DNA of 31,211 nucleotides from a virus: positions 1 to 31,211 of the IMG/VR virus record IMGVR_UViG_3300032116_000897. The stretch is one strand, 5' to 3'. Below the pieces are notes generated by a model, which was not told the DNA's origin, made no database searches, and saw nothing but the letters and a program-made list of their open reading frames with translations. Below, in pieces: positions 7,673 through 12,754 of this stretch (positions are counted from its first letter, which is position 1; every line of letters begins with the position of its first letter). Position numbers and translations under genes: made by a program.

Positions 7673-7821
7673 TATTTCGCCCTCCGTTCAAAGACCACCG
7701 AGAAGGGGGTCACCTTGAATGAGCGCCAGAATTTCAAGCGCGCCTCGTCCGGCGTGCTGGCGTGGATGTAATCGCCGAAGGGTCCGAAAACTCCGTTCGC
7801 GGTGCAGAGATAAAGATTCAT
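7672..7821 (-). CDS. Hypothetical small protein, 49 aa
   Basis: Reads MNLYLCTANGVFGPFGDYIHASTP and then a basic, aromatic half ending VVFERRAK. It looks like a compact beta/alpha domain of the kind phages use for small regulatory proteins. The start codon overlaps the stop of the HTH gene upstream (TGATG) and the stop overlaps the next start (TAATG). No function can be given. Confidence 0.6.
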   Translation of the reverse strand: MNLYLCTANGVFGPFGDYIHASTPDEARLKFWRSFKVTPFSVVFERRAK

Positions 7822-8027
7822 CAAGCAGCCCTCCTCATCGCCATCGCGGCCGATTTCGCGGTCTTGTTTCCCTTGTTAATGGCGAGGGTCGAAATGACCT
7901 CCTGCACCGATTGGAATCTCCAATCCCGCCCCACCTTGATCGCAGGGATGAGATTTAGGCGGGCATATTTCCGAACGGTAAACGGGGCGAGATTCAGCTC
8001 CGTGGCGAGTTGATCGACGGTGATCAT
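7821..8027 (-). CDS. MerR/excisionase-like HTH protein, 68 aa
   Basis: A short winged-helix DNA-binding domain of the excisionase/helix_turn_helix_17 type: ITVDQLATELNLAPFTVRKY for the HTH, then LNLIPAIKVGRDWRF for the wing, then a basic Ala-rich tail. The best-placed start is the ATG at 8027, with AAAAGGAGGCGGC in front of it and an ATGA overlap with the RHH gene. With an integrase in the same window it is a fair candidate for Xis, but it is equally like early regulators of this fold. Confidence 0.75.
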   Translation of the reverse strand: MITVDQLATELNLAPFTVRKYARLNLIPAIKVGRDWRFQSVQEVISTLAINKGNKTAKSAAMAMRRAA

Positions 8028-8194
8028 GCCGCCTCCTTTTGCTCGAGCTTCTCGATGAGTAGCTGACGAACGAACCCGCTGAGGCTCATGCCGCGTTGAT
8101 AAGCGTGCTTTCTCGCGGCGTTTATCAGTTGTGGAGGGAGCGAGATTCCCGCCGCTTTTGCTTTCCGGTTCTCCGGGACTGGTCTGTTTGCCAT
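8024..8194 (-). CDS. Ribbon-helix-helix repressor, first early gene, 56 aa
   Basis: A CopG/Arc-type RHH protein. The basic N-terminal arm is followed by the strand AAGISLPPQLI, helix A (NAARKHAYQRG) and helix B (SLSGFVRQLLIEKLEQ). It shares the string AGISL-P-LI, the helix spacing and a similar basic arm with the divergent plus-strand gene at 8301, so the two look like paralogues. It heads the leftward early operon. There is no clear Shine-Dalgarno before its ATG, and a promoter-like sequence ends almost at the start codon, so a leaderless message is possible. Its place is that of Cro in a lambda-like switch. Confidence 0.75.
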   Translation of the reverse strand: MANRPVPENRKAKAAGISLPPQLINAARKHAYQRGMSLSGFVRQLLIEKLEQKEAA

Positions 8195-8197
8195 GCG

Positions 8198-8228
8198 CCA
8201 ACAATTAGCAAAAGTTGACGCACTGAAA
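8198..8228 (-). promoter_or_regulatory. Candidate early leftward promoter
   Basis: On the minus strand TTTTCA (about 8223-8228) is followed after 16 bases by an extended -10-like TGC-TAATTG (about 8201-8209). The start site would fall close to the RHH ATG at 8194. The -10 overlaps one arm of the AATTGTTGG repeat, so a repressor bound there could block it. The boxes are weak matches to the sigma-70 consensus. Confidence 0.35.
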
Positions 8229-8236
8229 ATAAAAAA

Positions 8237-8254
8237 ATGGGGTGTTCACCCCAT
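8237..8254. promoter_or_regulatory. 18-bp palindromic operator candidate
   Basis: ATGGGGTG-TT-CACCCCAT is a palindrome with perfect 8-bp arms in the centre of the divergent region. Neither strand has a run of T after it, so it is not a terminator. RHH dimers typically bind symmetric sites like this; which of the two RHH proteins binds is unknown. Confidence 0.55.
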
Positions 8255-8264
8255 AGGTTAAAAA

Positions 8265-8292
8265 TTGACAATTGTTGGAGGCGTGATATTTT
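8265..8292 (+). promoter_or_regulatory. Candidate rightward promoter, leaderless RHH transcript
   Basis: TTGACA at 8265-8270 and TATTTT at 8287-8292, spaced 16 bp, make a good sigma-70-like promoter. Transcription would begin at about 8299-8300, at the ATG at 8301, giving a leaderless message as for lambda cI from pRM. The -35 box abuts the AATTGTTGG repeat at 8270-8278. Confidence 0.5.
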
Positions 8293-8300
8293 CTATTGAC

Positions 8301-8633
8301 ATGAATCCGAAAAAACCGATTTCGCGCAAATCCAAGAGCGCGGGAATCTCGCTGGAGCCTGATCTAATCAAGCGCTCCAAGGATTTCGCGGAAAAGAATG
8401 GATTCGGCAGTTTGTCGAATTGGGTGCGCTTTTTATTGACGCAAGAACTCAGCCGGGCCGCTGGAAATCCGAGCTACAAGCTCGAGGAAGTCAGCAAGCC
8501 AACCGCTAAAAACAACGGTTCAGAAAAGGGAAAAGTCCAGTCGGGTGCTGGTGTTGTGATCAAGCCGGAATCCGAAACTTCCGCTTTTGGTCACTTAACT
8601 CCTACGAAGAAAAACTCCCGAAAGGCTTCGTAG
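8301..8633 (+). CDS. Divergent ribbon-helix-helix regulator, 110 aa
   Basis: After a basic arm (NPKKPISRKSK) comes the RHH unit: strand SAGISLEPDLI, helix A (KRSKDFAEKNGFG) and helix B (SLSNWVRFLLTQELS). It is plainly similar to the minus-strand RHH gene at 8024-8194. The C-terminal 55 residues are polar and look disordered, unlike the short paralogue. I start it at the ATG at 8301; the frame is open to 8265 but that would run into the promoter. Its position opposite the early operon and convergent with integrase suggests the maintenance repressor. The stop codon lies inside a 9-bp inverted repeat. Confidence 0.72.
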   Translation: MNPKKPISRKSKSAGISLEPDLIKRSKDFAEKNGFGSLSNWVRFLLTQELSRAAGNPSYKLEEVSKPTAKNNGSEKGKVQSGAGVVIKPESETSAFGHLTPTKKNSRKAS

Positions 8634-8634
8634 G
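8601..8634 (+). repeat. Inverted repeat at the 3' end of the RHH gene
   Basis: CCTACGAAG (8601-8609) and CTTCGTAGG (8626-8634) form a perfect 9-bp stem around a 16-base loop. The TAG stop (8631-8633) is in the right arm. No T run follows, so it is not a canonical terminator. The loop begins inside a slippery-like GAAAAAC sequence. Confidence 0.55.
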
Positions 8635-8767
8635 GCAGGTCCACGACTTAACGCAAGACCCCGACAACCCCATGCCCGTCATGCGCTGGCCCGAATTACT
8701 CGGGGGGGGGGGGGGGGGTAAATTGTTGGCTTTTACTGCTTTAGACTTGGCCTCCCGCGCCCTCTAA
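8615..8767 (+). other. Possible -1 frame extension of the RHH gene
   Basis: The -1 frame is open from 8510 to the TAA at 8765-8767, whose last bases overlap the stop of the convergent integrase gene. It has no usable ATG before the tail end. From 8615 it reads 50 codons with a protein-like pattern (LPKGFVGQVHDL, then DNPMPVMRWPELL), a six-glycine run from a poly-G tract and KLLAFTALDLASRAL. A -1 slip at GAAAAAC (8609-8615) would fuse it to the RHH protein. It could equally be a frameshifted gene remnant, a sequencing indel or chance. Confidence 0.35.
8702..8718 (+). repeat. Homopolymer of 17 G
   Basis: Seventeen uninterrupted G. It lies between the plus-strand RHH gene and the convergent integrase gene. 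Tracts of this length are unstable by slippage and are poorly read by sequencers, so the true length is uncertain. A change of 1 or 2 bases would alter the frame of the overlying plus-strand extension ORF. Confidence 0.9.
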
Positions 8768-9792
8768 AGCGCCCAAAAAGCCTTTGCCTCTTTTTCCCGC
8801 ACCGCCCGCGCGTAGCGTTCCCGCACCATCTTGGGCGAGGAATGACCTAGATAGTAAGCCGTCTTCCCCGCGTCCTGCCATGCCGCGTAGTGCATCGAGG
8901 CCGCCGTGTGGCGCAGACAATTCTGCGGCCATTCGTCCCACCCCATTTCGAGAGCCAGCGCCGTCCTCGCCCGCTTGATGTGATCCTCATCGAGGCAGTC
9001 CCATTTCTTCGGAAGGTGCCGCTTGAGCGCCGGCAGGATAGGCACGAAGCGCGGCCGAGGATCTGGATCGGTAGACTTGGTTTGGGGGACGAAAATTTCG
9101 ACCGCCTCGATATGCTCCGGCCGCGCCCGCCCCACCTCACTGATTCGCATCCCTCCAAAGACTCCCAGAACCAGCCATGCGCGCATTCGGTCACAATTTG
9201 AAGTGAGGCCGATCAGCCTCTTCACCTGCGGCACCGTCAGCAAATGGTGGACCGGTGCCGCCTGCGGCCTCTCCGCCCGCTGCACCGGCGAGCGGTCCAG
9301 GTGCTCGTATCGAACGAGCCAGTTGAAAAAGAGGCGAAGATAAACGAACCCCTGCTGCCGCGTCGTGCCGCTCCATTCTTTGCGCGCCAGAAACGCATCG
9401 ATGTCCCGAGGCGACACCGCCGCCAGCGGCATCCGCCCCTGAGCCTCGACATAGTGTCCAATCCACCATTGCACCAGCCGCGCATTGCTCCCCCGGAGCT
9501 TCGGCAGCCGGAGCATTTGAAATTCGCGCCACCCCTCCGAGACCGTCTTGCCCGACTCGGCAAAAGAATCCGTCCCTTTCGCCTCAAGCTGCCGCAAAAT
9601 TTGATCCCGGTAAGCCACCGCGCCCGCCGCCTCGTCGAAAAAAGCCCGCTTCCGCTTCCCCGAGATTTTGCTCCACACGCAAAATTTTTCCACCCCCCGG
9701 ACCATCGCCCGCTGAATCGACACGGTGCTTGTGTTGCTCTGCGTTGCTAGTGCTGTTGGCACCGTTGGCACGATGTTGGCTCGTTTAGGCAT
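8764..9792 (-). CDS. int: Tyrosine-recombinase integrase
   Basis: Phage integrase, 342 aa. An N-terminal core-binding (SAM-like) domain spans about residues 80-175, with the catalytic domain after it. Catalytic residues visible: Arg216 (FGGMRISEV), Lys239 (PQTKS), Arg294 (NCLRHTAAS), His316 (YLGHSS) and Tyr327 (RERYA). The position that is usually His in the H-x-x-R box is Asn291 here, a tolerated but less common variant. Its start is 87 bp from the tRNA-Thr fragment, as expected for an integrase beside its attP. It is convergent with the plus-strand RHH gene. Confidence 0.94.
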   Translation of the reverse strand: MPKRANIVPTVPTALATQSNTSTVSIQRAMVRGVEKFCVWSKISGKRKRAFFDEAAGAVAYRDQILRQLEAKGTDSFAESGKTVSEGWREFQMLRLPKLRGSNARLVQWWIGHYVEAQGRMPLAAVSPRDIDAFLARKEWSGTTRQQGFVYLRLFFNWLVRYEHLDRSPVQRAERPQAAPVHHLLTVPQVKRLIGLTSNCDRMRAWLVLGVFGGMRISEVGRARPEHIEAVEIFVPQTKSTDPDPRPRFVPILPALKRHLPKKWDCLDEDHIKRARTALALEMGWDEWPQNCLRHTAASMHYAAWQDAGKTAYYLGHSSPKMVRERYARAVREKEAKAFWAL

Positions 9793-9828
9793 TTACAGCA
9801 ATCAAGCGCAACACAGAGAAACATCAAC

Positions 9829-9867
9829 AAAAAACCCGCAGAAGCACACCAGGAGAGCCTCTGCGGG
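9829..9867 (-). terminator. Intrinsic terminator of the late operon or att-side tRNA
   Basis: Read on the minus strand, CCCGCAGA pairs with TCTGCGGG (plus 9860-9867 and 9835-9842) and is followed by six T (9834-9829). It lies just past the tRNA-Thr fragment. It would end leftward late transcription before integrase, and may also serve as the terminator of the host tRNA gene after integration. Confidence 0.75.
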
Positions 9868-9879
9868 CATTTAAGAAGG

Positions 9880-9924
9880 GAGCCGACGGCGGGATTTGAA
9901 CCCGCGACCTATCGATTACGAATC
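9880..9924 (-). other. Probable attP core: 3' half of tRNA-Thr(CGT)
   Basis: On the minus strand this reads as the 3' part of a tRNA: anticodon loop TTCGTAA (anticodon CGT), the 3' side of the anticodon stem, a 5-nt variable loop, a perfect T-arm (GCGGG-TTCAAAT-CCCGC) and the 3' acceptor strand CGTCGGC. The D-arm and 5' acceptor strand are absent; the sequence turns into unrelated DNA at the anticodon stem. Such a 3' tRNA segment beside int is the standard identity block by which tyrosine integrases restore the host tRNA after insertion. No encoded CCA. Confidence 0.8.
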
Positions 9925-9943
9925 TAAAAACGGCCTTTTATTT

Positions 9944-10249
9944 TCAACGCTTTGCAGAGATGTTGGCACGGCGTTGGCTCACTGGCCGGAAAATGGCGAC
10001 TTCGCGGATGCCGTGGGCGGTCTGGATGTTGGCCTTGGATTTTTCAAATTTCTTTTGGCGGATGAGGACTCTTAGCCGGGAGGAGATTCCGGTGAGGCTG
10101 TGGCCGGTTTCTTCGACCATTTGCGAAATTGTTTTCCAGCCTTGCGCGGCAAGCGCGGCGAGGTCGTCCTCTTTGGTGGACGCGTAGAAATCCGCCCAGG
10201 CGCTTTTTAGATCGGGAGCAGCCAGGGCTGGCCTTTTTTTCTTTCGCAT
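9944..10249 (-). CDS. Small winged-helix-like protein, 101 aa
   Basis: A basic start (MRKKKRPAL) is followed by LAALAAQGWKTISQMVEETG and GISSRLRVLIRQKKFEKSK, which looks like a winged HTH, then a strand-rich end (GIREVAIFRPV). It is the last gene of the leftward late region, immediately before attP. The ATG at 10249 is the best start, although it overlaps the phosphoesterase gene by 43 bp. It could be a late DNA-binding protein; no role can be assigned from sequence. Confidence 0.6.
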   Translation of the reverse strand: MRKKKRPALAAPDLKSAWADFYASTKEDDLAALAAQGWKTISQMVEETGHSLTGISSRLRVLIRQKKFEKSKANIQTAHGIREVAIFRPVSQRRANISAKR

Positions 10250-10938
10250 AGATTCACGGTGAGGGAATTGTCGCAGTAGTGCCCCCACGCGAAGCCTTGC
10301 GACCATGCCAGCGTGGCGCGGCGTTCGGCGGCATACGGCATGTCGAAATTGGCGAGCATGCCGACGCAGTAGCCGGAGGCGCCATCGATGTTGCGGGCGC
10401 GTTCCCAGCCGACGCGGTGCAGGTGGGCCATGACCACATTCCCGTAGGTCTCCGCGTGGTCGCGGATGGCGCTGACATTGAACATCGAGCCGTGGACGAA
10501 TTTGGTGCCGCCGAGTTCGACGAAATTGCGGATGCCGTAGGGTGTGAGCGGAGCGCGGAGTCTTTTGGCGGTGTCTTCGATTTTTTGAATCGTGAGGTTG
10601 GCGGCGTAGGCGAGGAGGGCGTTCGGGCTTTTGGAGAATTTCCAGAGTCTGGCTTCGTGGTTTCCGCAGAGTATTTGGTTGGGCTCGAGCTCGTGGAGGA
10701 ACTCGATGCCGGCCATCAGGTCTCCCGCGACATCGGCGGCGTGGTCGGCGTCGTTGCTGTCGCGGATGGCTCCGGCGCGGAAGGCGGAGAGGTCAATGAA
10801 GTCGCCAAGGTGGATCGTGGTCTGGGGCTTCCAGGCGGCTTTGAATTTCAGCACGGCGGCGCGGGCTTCGGGATCGATCTCGGCGCCGTGGCTGCATCCC
10901 ACAGCCATCCACTTTTTCCATTTTTTAATTGGGGTCAT
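10207..10938 (-). CDS. Calcineurin-like metallophosphoesterase, 243 aa
   Basis: Motifs of the metallophosphoesterase fold appear in order: GCSHG near the start (in place of the usual GD-x-H), HLGDFID (GDxxD), LCGNHEARL (GNHE), FVHGS and VMAHLHRVG (close to GHxH). Most metal ligands are present; the first Asp is replaced. The start at 10938 makes an ATGA overlap with the gene upstream. Phages commonly carry such enzymes near lysis genes; the substrate (nucleotide, nucleic-acid end or phosphoprotein) cannot be read from the sequence. Confidence 0.82.
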   Translation of the reverse strand: MTPIKKWKKWMAVGCSHGAEIDPEARAAVLKFKAAWKPQTTIHLGDFIDLSAFRAGAIRDSNDADHAADVAGDLMAGIEFLHELEPNQILCGNHEARLWKFSKSPNALLAYAANLTIQKIEDTAKRLRAPLTPYGIRNFVELGGTKFVHGSMFNVSAIRDHAETYGNVVMAHLHRVGWERARNIDGASGYCVGMLANFDMPYAAERRATLAWSQGFAWGHYCDNSLTVNLCERKKGQPWLLPI

Positions 10939-11192
10939 GGCAGGTCGGGAATTTCGTTGTCTTTGCGGAGTTCCCACAAATAGGAGCGGACTTTTTCGAG
11001 CGTGGCGTCGCAACCTTTTTGGGTCTGGCCTTCGTCGTCTCGCCATTCGCGGAACTCCCCTCCCCCATGTTTAAGAAAGGAGCGGATTTCGTTAAGAAGG
11101 TCGTCGAGTATTAAAACGGTATCCATGCCTTTGACCGCGCAGATGTGTTCGGTTCGTTCGTCGGGCAGGGTGAACTCAAGCGTGGCCTTCAC
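10935..11192 (-). CDS. Conserved-type small phage protein, 85 aa
   Basis: Begins with a GTG at 11192, preceded by GAGGAGGAAACC and overlapping the upstream stop (GTGA). The sequence (VKATLEFTLPDERTEHICAV, then DDLLNEIRSFLKHG and VRSYLWELRKDNEIPDL) resembles a family of small phage proteins that begin MKATLEFNLPEE. These have no established function. It is linked by overlaps to the phosphoesterase and to an acidic protein. Confidence 0.7.
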   Translation of the reverse strand: MKATLEFTLPDERTEHICAVKGMDTVLILDDLLNEIRSFLKHGGGEFREWRDDEGQTQKGCDATLEKVRSYLWELRKDNEIPDLP

Positions 11193-11443
11193 GCGGTTTC
11201 CTCCTCGTCGTCTTCCTCTTCTTCCTCGTCCTCGAGCGGCCAAAGGATTTCCTCGGCTTCGCGGGCGAGGTTACGGGCGGCGTGGCTGTTGCCGAATTTG
11301 AAGTCCATGTCGTAGGTCGTGCCTTGGTCTTCCCAACTGACCACGCACACGCCGACCTCGAAATGCTCGGCGAGGGTTTGCCGGACTTGCAGGAGTATGG
11401 CCTCGCGGTCTTTCGGCAGGTTGGCTTTGGCTTTGCGGCTCAT
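11189..11443 (-). CDS. Small acidic-tailed protein, 84 aa
   Basis: A basic N-terminus (MSRKAKANLPK) leads into a beta-containing middle (VGVCVVSWEDQGTTYDMDFKFG) and then an extreme acidic tail (EDEEEEEDDEEE). The ATG at 11443 overlaps the amidase stop (ATGA). The frame runs much further upstream antisense to the amidase, but the overlap and loss of protein-like character favour this start. Function unknown. Confidence 0.65.
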   Translation of the reverse strand: MSRKAKANLPKDREAILLQVRQTLAEHFEVGVCVVSWEDQGTTYDMDFKFGNSHAARNLAREAEEILWPLEDEEEEEDDEEETA

Positions 11444-12039
11444 GCGGCGCGGTTCAAAGCGGCGAGAAGGGCGGCGTGGGCGGCTGGGGAGCAATCGTCT
11501 TTGCGGCCTGGCGCGACATCGGCGTGGCGGATGATGTTGGAAAGGGGGATGTGGTATTCGTCGAGGATCGGCAGGAGGTATTCGACGGCGCTGAGGATGG
11601 CGTCTTCGCTGAGGGGCGTCGTGTAGGTGTCGCCTTCCCATGCCATGCCGATAGCGAAGGTGTTGGCGTCTTTGCGGCCTTGCCAGCTTGAGACGCCGGC
11701 GTGCCATGTGCGCTGGCTTGGCGTGGCGAGCACGGTTCGCTTGCCGTTGCGGGCCACGATGCAGTGGTAGCTGACTTTTGAAACGGGGTCCATGCACCAC
11801 GAGACCGATCCGGCATACGCGCCGGAGCTGTGGTGGAGCACGATGTGGGTGGGCCGGATGACGCGGCCGGCCGAGACATTAGGCGTCTTGCGGTTGGTCT
11901 GCGGGTAGTAGCGGACGGGGGCAGATGCCGTCGGGGACGACGGCGTTCCTGCGGGCTTCGACTTCTCCGGTGCTGGTGCTGGCGCAGCGGGTGGCTGGGC
12001 CATGGGGAACATTCGGCGGAGGAAGTCGAGGAGGTGCAT
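11440..12039 (-). CDS. Endolysin: N-acetylmuramoyl-L-alanine amidase (Amidase_2)
   Basis: Zinc amidase that cuts the lactyl-L-alanine bond of peptidoglycan. Key segments: HIVLHHSSG (zinc His), YHCIVARNGKRT, TWHAGVS, IGMAWEGD and IRHADVAPGRKDDCSP (second zinc His and final ligand Cys region). The N-terminal 40 residues are a Pro/Ala-rich linker with no signal peptide, so release should depend on a holin. The start is the ATG at 12039 or the GTG just before it at 12042; both overlap the lipoprotein gene. Confidence 0.9.
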   Translation of the reverse strand: MHLLDFLRRMFPMAQPPAAPAPAPEKSKPAGTPSSPTASAPVRYYPQTNRKTPNVSAGRVIRPTHIVLHHSSGAYAGSVSWCMDPVSKVSYHCIVARNGKRTVLATPSQRTWHAGVSSWQGRKDANTFAIGMAWEGDTYTTPLSEDAILSAVEYLLPILDEYHIPLSNIIRHADVAPGRKDDCSPAAHAALLAALNRAA

Positions 12040-12290
12040 CACTTGTCTTTCAGCGCTGGGAGGGTTTTCTGGAACTGGCCGAGGGCGTGCCAGAGGTCGC
12101 GGTTGGCGGCTTCGCCTTCGCTGAGGCGGGGCTCGTAGCGGATGCTGGTGCGGATGTGGAGCGTGCCTGCTTCGCCGACGCGGTCACCGAATGGCGGCAC
12201 AGGGACGGCAACGCAGGAGGTGAGGAAGGCCATCGCCAGGCAGAGCCAGCCGATGATCATCAACACGGCCGCGACTTGTTTGGGATTCAT
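12039..12290 (-). CDS. Small lipoprotein, outer-spanin candidate, 83 aa
   Basis: A lipoprotein signal peptide: MNPKQ, a hydrophobic core (VAAVLMIIGWLCLAMAF) and the lipobox LTSC with the acylated cysteine at residue 26. After it come a Pro-rich segment and a polar domain. Together with the coiled-coil membrane protein at 12485-12754 it could form a two-component spanin (o-spanin/i-spanin). Unlike many Rz1 proteins it is not nested in the partner gene and is not very proline-rich. Start overlaps the holin-like gene (ATGA). Confidence 0.65.
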   Translation of the reverse strand: MNPKQVAAVLMIIGWLCLAMAFLTSCVAVPVPPFGDRVGEAGTLHIRTSIRYEPRLSEGEAANRDLWHALGQFQKTLPALKDK

Positions 12291-12460
12291 TTTCCTTTTC
12301 GGAAAACATTGATCGCGCCGACGAGGCCGAGGCCGGCGGCGACGATGGCTTCCTGATGCTCGGGCTCGACCTTGAGGCCGATAGCGGTGCCAACCAAAAT
12401 AAGGCCGCGCCATGTGGAGTTTTCCGCGAGACGGTCGAGGATGTAGAGGAGTGCTTTCAT
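12287..12460 (-). CDS. Holin-like membrane protein, 57 aa
   Basis: Two short hydrophobic helices (RGLILVGTAIGL and AIVAAGLGLVGAINVF) joined by VEPEHQE, with a basic end (RKGK). The motif around EPEHQEAIVAAGLGLVGAINVFR resembles small phage holin-type proteins found next to endolysins. The ATG at 12460 has AGAAGGGAG just upstream. It lies two genes before the amidase in transcription order. The role is inferred from topology and position. Confidence 0.65.
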   Translation of the reverse strand: MKALLYILDRLAENSTWRGLILVGTAIGLKVEPEHQEAIVAAGLGLVGAINVFRKGK

Positions 12461-12484
12461 CTCCCTTCTCCGCATGTCAAAGGG

Positions 12485-12754
12485 TCACGGGCGATTGGCT
12501 AAGATTTGCTCGATGCGCTTGGTGCGTTCGTCGATGCGGGCCAAAGTCTCGGCGCGATCGGCGGCGGTGGCTTCGATCTTTTGCAGTCGCTGCTCCTGCT
12601 TTTCGTTCTCCACCTCCACTCGGGAGACTTTTTCGGGAAGAATCCACCACGCTTGAGAGGCGCTGAAGACGGTTGCCACCAGGGCGAGCGCGGCGATGAA
12701 CTCGCCGACGCTCATTTTTAACCCTGGTCTGTTTCGGACGATCTCGCTGCTCAT
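12485..12754 (-). CDS. Membrane-anchored coiled-coil protein, i-spanin-like, 89 aa
   Basis: An N-terminal transmembrane helix (about residues 17-39, with WWILP at its end) is followed by a periplasmic coiled coil (KVSRVEVENEKQEQRLQKIE onward). This is the topology of Rz/i-spanin. It starts with a TAATG overlap on the fibre gene and sits at the front of the lysis cassette. An accessory holin or antiholin is an alternative reading. Confidence 0.6.
   Translation of the reverse strand: MSSEIVRNRPGLKMSVGEFIAALALVATVFSASQAWWILPEKVSRVEVENEKQEQRLQKIEATAADRAETLARIDERTKRIEQILANRP

Larger units (their letters stand above)
8195..8300. promoter_or_regulatory. Divergent control region of the putative RHH switch
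   Basis: A 106-bp gene-free stretch between two divergent RHH genes. It is AT-rich compared with its surroundings. It holds a 9-bp inverted repeat (CCAACAATT at 8198-8206 and AATTGTTGG at 8270-8278), a central 18-bp palindrome and promoter-like boxes on both strands. I infer that it is the operator/promoter region of the lysis-lysogeny decision. A further AATTGTTGG lies at 8721-8729, near the end of the integrase gene. Confidence 0.65.

Noticed and set aside
8024-8633. The two RHH genes as a toxin-antitoxin pair
   Set aside because: They are divergent, similar to each other, and neither is followed by a toxin-type gene (ParE, RelE, PIN or similar).
9880-9960. A complete tRNA gene beside the integrase
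   Set aside because: Only the 3' half is present; the D-arm and 5' acceptor strand are missing beyond the anticodon stem.
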